Positions 14,370 through 22,925 of a DNA stretch of 56,720 nt are shown here, piece by piece. Positions within the stretch are counted from its first letter, which is position 1; every line of letters begins with the position of its first letter. Position numbers and translations under genes: made by a program. Location of the stretch: positions 1-56,720 of the IMG/VR virus record IMGVR_UViG_3300045911_000181; one strand, 5' to 3'. The notes under the pieces are model-generated. The model was given only the letters and a program-made list of their open reading frames with translations. It had not been told where the DNA came from and searched no databases. Source of the stretch: a virus.

Positions 14370-15902
14370 GTGGTCGTAATCCGCAAAGTCAACGAATCCT
14401 ATCTTCAGGTTGACGCCGATCCCGGAATCGTTCGAGAGATCAGCGAAGTTCTAACCTTCGAAGTCCCGAACGCACATCACATGCGCCGCATGATGGAGAA
14501 GCGCGGACGCAAGATGTACAACAATTGGGATGGTCGCATCAAGCTGTTGGACTATCGCAATGGCGCGGCCTACCTTGGTCTTCACAGATTCATCCGGCAA
14601 TACTGCGAAGAGAACAATTACGAAGTTCAGTACGAAGACAACTTCGATTCTGAAAATCCGTTTTCCTTGTGGGAAGCGCGAAAGTTCTTCGAGTCTCTGA
14701 AGCTGTCTGTACAGGGAAAGCCGCTGGATGTGCGCGACTATCAAGAGCGCGCGTTTGTGCATGGCGTTCAGCGCCGCCGGGCTATCCTCGTTTCCCCAAC
14801 AGCGTCCGGCAAGTCCCTCATCATCTATTTGCTCTTGCGGTATCTCCAAACGTACAAGATGGGAGATCCCGCGCGCGGGGACGCGGGGAAGATTCTTGTC
14901 ATTGTTCCGACTACATCGCTGGTCGAACAGATGTACTCCGACTTCGCCGATTACAGCGCGGCTGACCCGGATTGGAACGTCGAAGAGAATGTCCACCGGG
15001 TTCACTCCGGGGCCGAACGAAACACGGATCTTCCGATCACGGTGACGACGTGGCAGTCCATCTATCGCATGGATGAAGAGTGGTTCTTACAGTTTCACGG
15101 AGTCGTCGGTGATGAAGCCCATCAGTTCGATTCCAAGTCGCTCAGCAAGATCATGTCTTCGCTGACGAACGCGGCCTATCGTTTCGCCACGACCGGCACA
15201 CTGAAGGGTTCGATGGTCAATGAAATGGTGCTGGAAGGTCTGTTTGGTCAGGTATACAACGTCACCACGACGCGCGAACTCATGGACGCCGGGACGGTCG
15301 CGGATCTGACGATCAAAGCACTGGTGCTTCGGTACTCCGATGAGGATTGCCAGATCATCAAGGGTGCCGACTTCCATGCGGAGCGGGACTACATTTCCGC
15401 CCACACGACCCGCCGCAACTTCGTCCGCAATTTGGTTCTCAGCCTGAAAGGAAACACGCTGGTCCTTTTTGCGCTGGTGGACAAACAGGGAAAACCGCTG
15501 TATGAGTCGATCATGGAGCGGGTGGAACCGGGCCGGAAGGTCTTCTACGTTTCCGGGGAAACCGAAGCTGACGACCGGGAACAGGTGCGCCAGATCACCG
15601 AACAGGAAGAGAATGCCATCATCATCGCCAGCTATGGCGTCTTTTCGACCGGCGTCAATATCCGCAATCTGGACAATCTGGTATTCGCCGCCGGGACCAA
15701 ATCCAAGATTCGGACCCTTCAGTCCATCGGGCGCGGTCTTCGCAAGAGCGACCGGAAATCGACTGTTACGGTGTTCGACATCGTGGACGATTTGAGCGTT
15801 AAGTCCAAGAAAAACTTCGCTTTACTGCATTTCGCCGAACGTCTGGCGTTCTACGCGGCGGAACAGTTCCGGTACAAGATTTACCGGATTGACCTGTCGT
15901 GA
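14370..15902 (+). CDS. uvsW: UvsW-type DNA/RNA helicase
   Basis: A 510-residue superfamily 2 helicase, the same size class as T4 UvsW (about 500). N-terminal substrate-recognition domain about residues 1-110; motif I PTASGKS near 143; motif II DEAH near 248; motif III TGT near 278; motif VI QSIGRGLRK near 450. UvsW unwinds R-loops and branched recombination intermediates and drives the switch from origin- to recombination-dependent replication. It starts at GTG; the ATG four bases earlier is out of frame and soon stops. Next to gp55 and close to uvsY. Confidence 0.94.
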   Translation: MVVIRKVNESYLQVDADPGIVREISEVLTFEVPNAHHMRRMMEKRGRKMYNNWDGRIKLLDYRNGAAYLGLHRFIRQYCEENNYEVQYEDNFDSENPFSLWEARKFFESLKLSVQGKPLDVRDYQERAFVHGVQRRRAILVSPTASGKSLIIYLLLRYLQTYKMGDPARGDAGKILVIVPTTSLVEQMYSDFADYSAADPDWNVEENVHRVHSGAERNTDLPITVTTWQSIYRMDEEWFLQFHGVVGDEAHQFDSKSLSKIMSSLTNAAYRFATTGTLKGSMVNEMVLEGLFGQVYNVTTTRELMDAGTVADLTIKALVLRYSDEDCQIIKGADFHAERDYISAHTTRRNFVRNLVLSLKGNTLVLFALVDKQGKPLYESIMERVEPGRKVFYVSGETEADDREQVRQITEQEENAIIIASYGVFSTGVNIRNLDNLVFAAGTKSKIRTLQSIGRGLRKSDRKSTVTVFDIVDDLSVKSKKNFALLHFAERLAFYAAEQFRYKIYRIDLS

Positions 15903-15903
15903 G

Positions 15904-15911
15904 TATAAATA
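15904..15911 (+). promoter_or_regulatory. Late promoter downstream of uvsW
   Basis: TATAAATA, a perfect T4 late consensus, starting just after the uvsW stop. No convincing gene begins within 60 bases; a TTG at 15918 would open a 24-residue frame. It may drive a small RNA, or gp55 through a 270-base leader. Confidence 0.7.
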
Positions 15912-16011
15912 CGGGGATTGTCGTCACATTTGAAAAGTGTGGCGATTTCTCTTGGTGAAACGAGTTTTTGGTGTGCCGGTGCGCACCGATAATGGAAGGG
16001 TAGTCGGTGTG
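15912..16011 (+). ncRNA. Candidate small structured RNA from late promoter
   Basis: Directly downstream of TATAAATA lies CGTCACA paired with TGTGGCG (one wobble), then the perfect palindrome CGGTGCGCACCG near 15987-15998. No U-rich terminator is seen, so the 3' end is unknown, and the transcript would run antisense to the small gene at 16012-16143. Weak evidence, but nothing else explains the promoter. Confidence 0.3.
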
Positions 16012-16143
16012 TCAGTATCCGAAGTGAGACTTGATGAGATTCATCACCAAGATGAACCACGCAATTCCTACGACGGATAGAAAGATCCATCCGACGAACA
16101 ATGCCATCGCGATCTTCACAACGAATCGCAGAAAGGACAACAT
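16012..16143 (-). CDS. Small single-pass membrane protein
   Basis: Forty-three residues: MLSFLRFVVKIAMALFVG, continuing hydrophobic (FLSVVGIAWFILVM) and ending NLIKSHFGY. One long or two short membrane helices with a basic N-terminus. Support comes from a well-formed promoter just upstream on the same strand (TTGACT...TATGCT) whose -10 lies eight bases before the ATG. No family recognised; probably an early inner-membrane protein. Confidence 0.6.
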   Translation of the reverse strand: MLSFLRFVVKIAMALFVGWIFLSVVGIAWFILVMNLIKSHFGY

Positions 16144-16151
16144 ATGCCTTG

Positions 16152-16180
16152 AGCATAACAGGGATGGACATATAAGTCAA
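16152..16180 (-). promoter_or_regulatory. Early-type promoter overlapping the gp55 start codon
   Basis: On the minus strand TTGACT (16180-16175), 17-base spacer, TATGCT (16157-16152). The flank TTGACTTATATGTC matches the TTGACATATAGGTC family. The -35 covers the A of the gp55 ATG on the opposite strand, so polymerase bound here could hinder gp55 expression. Confidence 0.72.
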
Positions 16181-16764
16181 TGGAGCGCAAGAAAAATCAG
16201 TACGTGGACAACAAAAAGCTATACGACGCCCTTGTCGAATGGCTGAAGGACCGAAAGACGGCACAGAAGAACAAGGCGGCGCAAATGCCACCGCTTCCCG
16301 ATTACATCGGTGAGTGTATCTTGTTGATGGCTAACCGGTTAGCTCAAAAGGCCAACTTCGTCAACTACACTTTCAAGGACGATATGATCGGCGACGCGAT
16401 GGAAAACTGTCTCCGGTATCTTCACAATTTCAATCCGACCCGGAGCACGAACGCCTTTGCGTATGTGACACAGATCCTTCGCAACGCTTTCGTTCGCCGG
16501 ATTACGCGGGAACGTCGGAACTCCTACACTAAGGCCGTGCTCATCAGCCACGGCATGCCGGGCTACACCGTTCAGGATGGCGATGAGAACGACTACACGA
16601 ACACCTACGTGGACTTCCTTCAGGAGAATGTCACGGATGTGATTGAGAAGTTCGAGTCCGCCAAACAGCGGAAGAAAGCCCGCCAACAGAAGAAGGTCGG
16701 TCTGGAAAACTTCTTCGTGGAAGAAGCGGCGGCTACCGAAGTCGTCGGGGCCGGGACGCGATAA
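16180..16764 (+). CDS. 55: Late-transcription sigma factor gp55
   Basis: A 194-residue sigma factor (T4 gp55 is 185). The alignment with T4 is recognisable along its length: YVDNKKLYDALVEWL (T4 YVNNKELLQAIIDW), ILLMANRLAQKANFVNYTF, MIGDAMENCLRYLHNFNP and AFAYVTQILRNAFVRRITRER (T4 AYITQACFNAFVQRIKKER). It directs host RNA polymerase to TATAAATA promoters, activated by the clamp gp45, and both are present here. The C-terminus ends in an acidic/hydrophobic region that may bind the clamp. The ATG overlaps a promoter on the opposite strand. Confidence 0.94.
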   Translation: MERKKNQYVDNKKLYDALVEWLKDRKTAQKNKAAQMPPLPDYIGECILLMANRLAQKANFVNYTFKDDMIGDAMENCLRYLHNFNPTRSTNAFAYVTQILRNAFVRRITRERRNSYTKAVLISHGMPGYTVQDGDENDYTNTYVDFLQENVTDVIEKFESAKQRKKARQQKKVGLENFFVEEAAATEVVGAGTR

Positions 16765-16765
16765 A

Positions 16766-17194
16766 ATGTCGGCGGGGTGTGCGCTCCATCCCGCCTACAG
16801 TTCGCTCTTCGTCCAGACCACCAGCATCCCCGGTCTTCAGGATGCGTCGAAGATCGGCCCGTTGGTCAAGCAAACAGTCATCCCCGGCGGCGGTCGTGGG
16901 AAGTCCAACACCATCGCCTATGAAGACCTGTTCGTAAAGATCCAAGAGACGGCGGATCTGACCATCGTCAAGTTCCTTAGCTGGCTTCAGAAGTCTTCCG
17001 GTGACCTTGCCACGGCGACTATCATCGTGCAAGACGCGAACAATAAGGATGTGTTGAAGGTCGAATTGGAAGGGCTGGAAATCACGAATGTGAGTAGCCT
17101 TTCTCTTTCGATGAGCGACTACATCGGAAGTGACGGCGCGTTGGATTATGACGTGACGTTTCGCGTCGGTCGCGTGAAGTACGTCGTCCTCTAA
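16766..17194 (+). CDS. Probable tail-tube/baseplate-fold protein
   Basis: About 142 residues, starting MSAGCALHPAYSSLF, two bases after the gp55 stop. TSIPGLQ, then the Gly-rich PGGGRGKSN, then YEDLFVKIQETADLTIVKFLSWLQ, and a final strand pair (YDVTFRVGRVKYVVL) recall the tail-tube superfamily (strand, PG turn, DLxVxF strand, helix with W). This is a fold-level guess. A terminator follows. Confidence 0.5.
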   Translation: MSAGCALHPAYSSLFVQTTSIPGLQDASKIGPLVKQTVIPGGGRGKSNTIAYEDLFVKIQETADLTIVKFLSWLQKSSGDLATATIIVQDANNKDVLKVELEGLEITNVSSLSLSMSDYIGSDGALDYDVTFRVGRVKYVVL

Positions 17195-17210
17195 CCATCC
17201 ACTCCCCTCA

Positions 17211-17242
17211 ATGGCCGCGTTTCCGCGCGGCCATTTTTGTTT
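17211..17242 (+). terminator. Intrinsic terminator
   Basis: ATGGCCGCG (17211-17219) pairs with CGCGGCCAT (17226-17234), six-base loop, followed by TTTTTGTTTT. Ends the gp55 unit. Confidence 0.92.
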
Positions 17243-17276
17243 TCACTTTATCCCCGGAATACGACAATAGAAAAGG

Positions 17277-17417
17277 ATGTCGGACCCACACTCGATCCAT
17301 TTTGCCTTTGTTTTTGGCCTGATCGTACTCGTTTCGCATGGTCCGGCGGTGATGGAGTTCACTTCCAAACTTTGCCGCAAGGTGAAGGGAAAGGCCCGAC
17401 TATCGAGGTTTGAATGA
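17277..17417 (+). CDS. Small single-pass membrane protein
   Basis: Forty-six residues, starting MSDPHSIHFAFVFGLIVLVS and ending in a strongly basic tail (KLCRKVKGKARLSRFE). One membrane helix at residues 8-22 with the tail in the cytoplasm. AAAAGG lies just before the ATG, and GACAAT eight bases upstream could be a -10 box. Its stop overlaps the gp47 ATG (ATGA), so it is translationally coupled to that gene. Confidence 0.55.
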   Translation: MSDPHSIHFAFVFGLIVLVSHGPAVMEFTSKLCRKVKGKARLSRFE

Positions 17418-18583
17418 AGATTGCTTTGCTTGCGGATACCCATTTCGGTGTCCGAAACGACACAGCGGCGTTCTACGACACGTTCGACAATTTCTACACC
17501 AACACATTCTTCCCGACGTTAGACAAACGCCGCATCAAGCACATCTTGCATGTCGGCGACGTGTTCGACCGGCGGAAGTACATCAACTTTCAGACCCTAG
17601 AGTGGACCCGTAAGATGTTCTTCGAACCCATGCGCGCGCGGGGTATCGACATGAAGGTCATCTTGGGCAATCACGATGTCTACTACAAGTCCACCAACCG
17701 GCTCAATGCTGTGTCTTTACTGTTAGGCGAATACCTGTCCGGCGGACGGGCCAGACTTGGTTCCGGGGACCGGGTGGAAGCGGATAGTGCGATGGCGCTA
17801 TCGAACGTGGAAAACGTTTCGATCTATGACCAGCCGTGCGAAACCAACATCTTCGGTATGGACTGTGTGGTGATGCCGTGGATCAATGCTGAGAACTATG
17901 ACGCCGCGATGACCATTGCGAAGAGCGCACGCGGTTCGAAGCCGGTGTTTGGTCATCTGGAACTGACCGGGTTCAACATGTACCGGAACAGTGTATGCGA
18001 TCACGGGCTGGACCCGAAGATTTTCACACGCTTCGACATGGTACTCACCGGGCATTTCCATCATCAGTCACAGAAGGGCGGCATCAAGTATCTTGGCGCT
18101 CCCTACGAAATGATCTGGTCGGATTATGACGATGCGCGCGGTTTCCACATCCTAGACACCGAAACATTGGAACTGGAGTTCATCAAGAACCCCGACCAGA
18201 TGTTCTACAAGGTTCGTTACGACGATTCCAACGACGTACCGGGCCGCTCCGCGCCGGGGCCGGATATTGAGCCGTCGCCGAACTGGAAAGGCAAATACAT
18301 CAAGATCATCGTCATGCGGAAGAAAGATCCGTATGCCTTCGATCAGTTCATGGATGCGGTGTGGGCGACACAGCCGCATGATGTGACCCTTGTCGAAGAC
18401 GAAACCCTTGACATCGACAAGGTGCTTGAAGGCAAGGATGAAACGCTCATCATTGATGACACGCCGACCGTATTGAATGCCTATGTGGACGCTATCAATT
18501 CACAGGACGTGAATAAGCCCGCATTGAAGAAACTGATGTTGGAACTGTACACAGAAGCCGTGGCCGCTAGCGGGCGCGACTAG
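17414..18583 (+). CDS. 47: gp47, Mre11/SbcD-like recombination nuclease subunit
   Basis: A 389-residue metallophosphoesterase (T4 gp47 is 339). The five nuclease motifs are in order: ADTHFG (residues 7-12), HVGDVFDRR (about 46), GNHDVYY (about 85), GHLELTG (about 180) and GHFHHQSQ (about 212). With gp46 it forms the Mre11-Rad50-type complex that resects DNA ends for recombination-dependent replication. The gp46 gene starts nine bases downstream. The C-terminal region probably binds gp46. Confidence 0.95.
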   Translation: MKIALLADTHFGVRNDTAAFYDTFDNFYTNTFFPTLDKRRIKHILHVGDVFDRRKYINFQTLEWTRKMFFEPMRARGIDMKVILGNHDVYYKSTNRLNAVSLLLGEYLSGGRARLGSGDRVEADSAMALSNVENVSIYDQPCETNIFGMDCVVMPWINAENYDAAMTIAKSARGSKPVFGHLELTGFNMYRNSVCDHGLDPKIFTRFDMVLTGHFHHQSQKGGIKYLGAPYEMIWSDYDDARGFHILDTETLELEFIKNPDQMFYKVRYDDSNDVPGRSAPGPDIEPSPNWKGKYIKIIVMRKKDPYAFDQFMDAVWATQPHDVTLVEDETLDIDKVLEGKDETLIIDDTPTVLNAYVDAINSQDVNKPALKKLMLELYTEAVAASGRD

Positions 18584-18592
18584 GAAGGAAGG

Positions 18593-20305
18593 ATGCTAGA
18601 GTTTGAATCCCTTCGATACAAAAATTTTCTGAGCACCGGCAACAATGAGACGGTCATTCAGATCAACACATCCCCGACGACGCTCATCTTAGGCGACAAC
18701 GGAAGCGGTAAGTCCACGATGCTGGACGCGCTGTGCTTTGTTCTCTTCGGCAAGCCGTACCGGAAGATCAAGAAAGAACAGCTTATCAATTCCATCAATC
18801 AACGTGATTGTTTGGTGGAGATTGAATTCAGGACGCGCGGCGATCACTACAAGATCCGGCGCGGCATCAAGCCGAACTTTCTCAACATCCTCAAGAACGG
18901 TCAGTTGCTCGAAGAGAACGCGGCGGTGAAGGATCAGCAAGAGTATCTTGAGAATCACATCCTCAAGCTGAGCATGAAGTCGTTTACTCAGTTGGTCATT
19001 CTCGGTTCTGCAAGTTTCGTTCCGTTCATGCAATTGAGTGCCGCTGACCGGCGGGCGCTGGTCGAAGACATCCTTGAGATTCAAGTCTTGTCTGAAATGA
19101 ACGAAGTTCTGAAGGGCCGGGTGTCGAAGATCAAGCAAGAAATCGCCTTGGTCGAACAGCAAGTTGTCAGCACGAACGAAGCGATCCGGCTGGTGGAAGA
19201 CTCCATCAGTTCAATGAAACAACAGGCCGATCAAGAGCGGCAACGGAAGTTGGACCGTATCGCGGAAATCGAAACGCAGATCCAATCCATCACGGATGAC
19301 ATACAGGTCAAAACGGAAGAAGTCGAAGCGGTGCTGGCCCGGATTGCGGATGAACCTACTGTCAATGAGAAGCTGATCGACTATAGCGAAAGAAAGACGA
19401 AGATCAAGTCGAAGGCACAGGAGTTGACGACGGAGATTCGATTCTTCCAAGACAACGAAACATGTCCGACCTGTACCCAACCGATCCAAACCGATTTTCG
19501 CGACAAAGCGGTTGCTGACAAAAAGACCTTTTTGGCGAAGCTGAAGGATGGTCATACCGCGCTGACAGAGAAGGAGAAGACATTTTTACAGCGTCGGGAA
19601 GAAATTTTGGAGTGCCGGGCACAGATCCAGACGATCCGTCAGGAGATCGCCGCGCGCCGGGCGGAATCAAACACGCTCAATATCGAATCCCGGCGGCTGA
19701 GTCTTGACATACAGAAGACGGACAGCACACTGATCGCCAAGGAAGAAGGGAAGCTGGAAGAGTTACATCGCCGGGAAGAAGAACTGGAGGTCATGCGGAA
19801 GCATCTGGCGGAAACCAAACAACTTCAAGACTTGGCCGCTATCATGTTGAAAGATGGAGGGATAAAGACTTCGATCATCCGTCAATATCTGCCCGTCATC
19901 AACAAAGTTGTGAATCGGTTCCTTTCCGCGCTGAATTTTCCGGTACAATTTAGCTTAGACGAAACATTCAACGAAACGATCAAGGCGCGACATAGGGATG
20001 AGTTCAGCTATCCATCCTTCTCCGAAGGGGAAAAGTTGCGCATCGATTTGGCAATCTTGTTCTGTTGGAGGGAAGTTTCCCGGCTGAAGAACAGTATGGC
20101 AACGAACTTGCTCATTCTCGATGAAGTTGTAGATTCCAGTCTGGATGTGACAGGTATCGATGCTTTCATGACGGTGTTGGCGGAACTGGCAGAGACAACC
20201 CACGTGTTCGTTATCTCACACAAGTCCGATGCGCTGGCCGAAAAGTTTGATCGAACGATCAAATTCGTGAAACGGGCGAACTTCTCACAGATCCAACTGG
20301 TGTAA
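18593..20305 (+). CDS. 46: gp46, Rad50/SbcC-like recombination ATPase
   Basis: A 570-residue SMC-type ATPase (T4 gp46 is 560). Walker A GDNGSGKS near residue 34; long coiled coils about 170-280 and 310-420; zinc hook CPTC near 290; ABC signature SFSEGEKLR near 475; Walker B LLILDEVVDSSLD near 506; a switch His in VISHK. Partner of gp47, preceded by GAAGGAAGG. Promoter and two small hairpins follow before the next gene. Confidence 0.95.
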   Translation: MLEFESLRYKNFLSTGNNETVIQINTSPTTLILGDNGSGKSTMLDALCFVLFGKPYRKIKKEQLINSINQRDCLVEIEFRTRGDHYKIRRGIKPNFLNILKNGQLLEENAAVKDQQEYLENHILKLSMKSFTQLVILGSASFVPFMQLSAADRRALVEDILEIQVLSEMNEVLKGRVSKIKQEIALVEQQVVSTNEAIRLVEDSISSMKQQADQERQRKLDRIAEIETQIQSITDDIQVKTEEVEAVLARIADEPTVNEKLIDYSERKTKIKSKAQELTTEIRFFQDNETCPTCTQPIQTDFRDKAVADKKTFLAKLKDGHTALTEKEKTFLQRREEILECRAQIQTIRQEIAARRAESNTLNIESRRLSLDIQKTDSTLIAKEEGKLEELHRREEELEVMRKHLAETKQLQDLAAIMLKDGGIKTSIIRQYLPVINKVVNRFLSALNFPVQFSLDETFNETIKARHRDEFSYPSFSEGEKLRIDLAILFCWREVSRLKNSMATNLLILDEVVDSSLDVTGIDAFMTVLAELAETTHVFVISHKSDALAEKFDRTIKFVKRANFSQIQLV

Positions 20306-20313
20306 GAATGGAT

Positions 20314-20342
20314 TTGACTTTTTCATCGTTATCTGGTAGGCT
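20314..20342 (+). promoter_or_regulatory. Sigma70-like promoter
   Basis: TTGACT (20314-20319), 17-base spacer, TAGGCT (20337-20342). It lacks the conserved TATAGGTC flank. It would give the gene at 20414 a leader of about 65 bases containing two inverted repeats. Confidence 0.45.
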
Positions 20343-20380
20343 CTGGTACGACGGAGAGTCGTGTGTTTACACTTGCGACA

Positions 20381-20398
20381 TTACGTTGTGAAACGTAA
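20381..20398 (+). promoter_or_regulatory. Inverted repeat, possible operator or leader hairpin
   Basis: TTACGTT and AACGTAA (seven base pairs) around GTGA, 16 bases before the ATG at 20414. A second hairpin, ACGAC-GGAGA-GTCGT, lies at about 20348. It could be a repressor-binding site or an RNA element controlling translation. Confidence 0.45.
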
Positions 20399-20413
20399 AG
20401 AAATGGAGTTTGT

Positions 20414-20632
20414 ATGGCCCGAAACAGTGTGGTTGAGGTTAGACCACCAAAGGATTCGAGCTTGGATTCGGTCTTGGTAGCGTTGCATGGCCTTCAAGAA
20501 CAACAGTCCGACTTGCGGGAAGGTATCACGAACCTTCGGATGCAACTGAATCGTTTGCGGCGACCGCCGCGCAAAACTGTCGGACGCATCCGCCCGATTG
20601 TTTCGTCCGGCATCCATGCGATTACCGGTTAA
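20414..20632 (+). CDS. Small hypothetical protein
   Basis: Seventy-two residues (MARNSVVEVRPPKDSS). The centre is a helix with heptad spacing (DSVLVALHGLQEQQSDLREGITNLRMQLNRL), likely a coiled coil, followed by a basic tail (RRPPRKTVGRIRP) that could touch nucleic acid. TGGAG lies before the ATG. The leader carries inverted repeats. No family recognised. Confidence 0.6.
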   Translation: MARNSVVEVRPPKDSSLDSVLVALHGLQEQQSDLREGITNLRMQLNRLRRPPRKTVGRIRPIVSSGIHAITG

Positions 20633-20641
20633 GCTCAGCAC

Positions 20642-20671
20642 TTGACATATAGGTCCGCATCATGCTACTCT
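20642..20671 (+). promoter_or_regulatory. Promoter of TTGACATATAGGTC family
   Basis: TTGACA (20642-20647) with the conserved TATAGGTC flank, 18-base spacer, TACTCT (20666-20671). The ATG at 20679 lies seven bases past the -10, predicting a leaderless message. Confidence 0.7.
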
Positions 20672-20678
20672 AGGTGTG

Positions 20679-22925
20679 ATGCGGATCGAAGTTAACGAAA
20701 CACTAGCCCGGATGCTGGCAACGGAAAACCTGCACATCCGTTACAGCCATACTGCGAAGACTGCCCACTTCGATGTCAAGACCCGCCTCTTGACCCTTCC
20801 GCTCTATTCCCGCCTCGAACAAATCATTCACTTGCTGTTGGCCGGGCACGAAGCATTTCATGCTTTGTGGACCAAGATGGATCGCGTACAGGCTTCGCGT
20901 CTGATTGATGCTGACCCGAAGAATGAGAAGCGCGCCGCCCGGTACGTCAACATTTGTGAAGACGTGCGCATCGAAAATTTGGGCAAAGAACTCTATCCCG
21001 GCATGCGCAAAGTATTCCGCGACGGATACAAGATTTTGGTCAAGGCCGGGTTCTTCGGCAATATGTCCAAGATCAGCAAGATGAGCTTGATCGACCGGGT
21101 GAACATCTATTTCAAGGCCGGTGCGACGATTGATGTCTCGTTTTCCGAACAGGAAACCCCGCTGGTCCAAGCGATCAATAAGGCCCGGTCGTTTGACGAA
21201 ATGATCGCGGCGTGCCGGGCGATCTACGAATTCGCCAAACAGCAACAGCAACCGGAAGATGAGCCGGATCAGGACCAAGATCAGGATCAGGACGATCAGC
21301 AGCAACAGAAGTCGAAGTCCAAATCGAAGTCGAAGAAGGATCGCGAAGAGTCCGAAGAGGACGAATCCGAAGACGGTGAAGAGTCGGAAGAAGACGAAGA
21401 TTCGGAATCTGAACAATCGGAAGACGGCGACGAATCCGAAGATGGCGATGAAGAGTCGGATGCCGGTGATGACGAAGGCGACGACGGGGACGATGAACAG
21501 GAATCCGAAGGCGAAGATGGCGACGGCGATGAAGATTCGGATGCCGGTGATGACGACGCTGATGGTGATACTGATGATGGCGACGACAGTGAAGGCGATG
21601 GTGACGAAGATTCTGACGCTGACGCTGATGACGACGACGGCGGCAAGGAAACCACTCAAACCAAGCCACAAGACAAGCTGGAAGAGGGAAGCACCCAAGA
21701 CGAATTCGACAAACATCTTGCCGATCACTGCGACCCGCAAGAGTCGTATATCTATGCGACCTTGCCGAAAGTCAAGACCGTGGCCGCTGTTGTGGATTAC
21801 AAGATCGTGTTGGACGAACTGACGAAGGCATGTGCGAAGGCGGCGGCGAAGGATTCCAGCACGCCGGGCATCAAGAAGTATGTGCCGAAGAAAAGCTGGT
21901 TCGATCAGATCATGCGATCACTTGACCCGGACGTGCTCTACATGGTTCAGCAGTTCATGATGATGCGCCGGGCCGATCAGCACGCGCGCACGCGCACGGC
22001 TTCGACTGGTGATATCGATATGACGAAGTTGTGGTCACACCGCGTCAATGACAACATTTTCGCGACTACGGAAATCGTACCGGACGACAAGAATCATGGA
22101 TTGATATTGGTGGTGGACTGGTCCGCTTCGATGAAAAGTCCGTTGTTCGATGTTATGGTTCAGCTTCTTGCTCTGATGCTGTTTTGCCGGAAGGCGGGCA
22201 TTCCGTTCGAAGTTTACGTGTTCATCACCCGCGATTCCACGAAGGGTAGTAGTTTCATCCCGGCGAAAGATTCAGTGAACGTGGAAGGTTCCACGCGGCT
22301 GTACAACATCTTCTCTAGCCGTATGCCGCAAGCGCATTTCTACCAGATGTGTTTGATGATGTTCAGTTCGTTCGACGGGCGGGAGTTCAAGTCGCCGCTG
22401 GACTATCTGAATCTTCGGTACGGCACGCCATTGGGCGAAGCGATGTTGATTGCCAGTGAGATTGTCCCGGTATTCCAAAAGAACAACCGGCTTCAGTTCG
22501 TCCACACTATCTTCCTGACAGACGGGGACGGAAATAGCTCCATGACGGTATGCGCGAATCAGCTTGAAGATCAGATCACGCGCCGGACGTATAGCCCGAA
22601 ACCGGAAGAACATCAGATTGAAGTTCTTCATCTGTTGCCCCGGATCGTCCGGGAGCGGACGCGGGCGAAAATGATCGGGTTCTATGTCGGTGGTCCTACA
22701 CAACGGATGCTTCAGGACTCGAAGATGACGTACAGGGAAGCGAATGATTTGCTGTCGAAAGAGGGATTCATGAAGGTCGGTGGGACCAACTATGATGCTT
22801 TCTTCGTGCTGAATCCGGCCATGAGTGTGCCACAAGCCGCCACGAATGGCGACCCGACAGCACAGATTCAGATGCGCCGGAAGTCGCGGGTGATGTTGCA
22901 ACAATTCATCAAGATGATTGCTTGA
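20679..22925 (+). CDS. Metallopeptidase-like plus von Willebrand A protein (CobT/CoxE-like)
   Basis: About 748 residues. The N-terminal domain has GHEAFH near residue 57, a zinc-metallopeptidase HExxH form, followed by NICEDVRIE, the usual third-ligand motif of this family. Residues about 190-325 are an extremely acidic linker of Asp/Glu/Ser/Gly repeats. The C-terminal vWA domain has the MIDAS DWSASM near 480 and a conserved FLTDGDG. It is the vWA partner of the MoxR/CobS-type ATPase encoded next. T4-like cyanophages carry a similar peptidase/CobS pair. A GTG one codon upstream is an alternative start. Confidence 0.85.
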   Translation: MRIEVNETLARMLATENLHIRYSHTAKTAHFDVKTRLLTLPLYSRLEQIIHLLLAGHEAFHALWTKMDRVQASRLIDADPKNEKRAARYVNICEDVRIENLGKELYPGMRKVFRDGYKILVKAGFFGNMSKISKMSLIDRVNIYFKAGATIDVSFSEQETPLVQAINKARSFDEMIAACRAIYEFAKQQQQPEDEPDQDQDQDQDDQQQQKSKSKSKSKKDREESEEDESEDGEESEEDEDSESEQSEDGDESEDGDEESDAGDDEGDDGDDEQESEGEDGDGDEDSDAGDDDADGDTDDGDDSEGDGDEDSDADADDDDGGKETTQTKPQDKLEEGSTQDEFDKHLADHCDPQESYIYATLPKVKTVAAVVDYKIVLDELTKACAKAAAKDSSTPGIKKYVPKKSWFDQIMRSLDPDVLYMVQQFMMMRRADQHARTRTASTGDIDMTKLWSHRVNDNIFATTEIVPDDKNHGLILVVDWSASMKSPLFDVMVQLLALMLFCRKAGIPFEVYVFITRDSTKGSSFIPAKDSVNVEGSTRLYNIFSSRMPQAHFYQMCLMMFSSFDGREFKSPLDYLNLRYGTPLGEAMLIASEIVPVFQKNNRLQFVHTIFLTDGDGNSSMTVCANQLEDQITRRTYSPKPEEHQIEVLHLLPRIVRERTRAKMIGFYVGGPTQRMLQDSKMTYREANDLLSKEGFMKVGGTNYDAFFVLNPAMSVPQAATNGDPTAQIQMRRKSRVMLQQFIKMIA
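21256..21655 (+). repeat. Low-complexity region encoding acidic linker
   Basis: Degenerate repeats of GAT/GAC/GAA/TCG codons encode the acidic linker. Because of this composition long spurious open frames appear on the other strand. Slippage and copy-number change are likely here. Confidence 0.85.

Noticed and set aside
14366-14410. ATG at 14366 as start of uvsW
   Set aside because: It is out of frame and meets a stop within 20 codons; the GTG at 14370 opens the true frame.
16165-16185. GACATATAAGTC read as a plus-strand promoter for gp55
   Set aside because: No -10 box lies at the right distance on that strand, whereas the minus strand gives TTGACT, 17 bases, TATGCT.
18408-19711. TTGACA sequences inside gp47 and gp46
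   Set aside because: They encode Leu-Asp or Leu-Thr in conserved frames and have no -10 box or conserved flank.
20703-21740. Long hydrophobic-looking antisense frame
   Set aside because: Produced by the reverse complement of the Asp/Glu/Ser-rich linker codons of the metallopeptidase-vWA gene.
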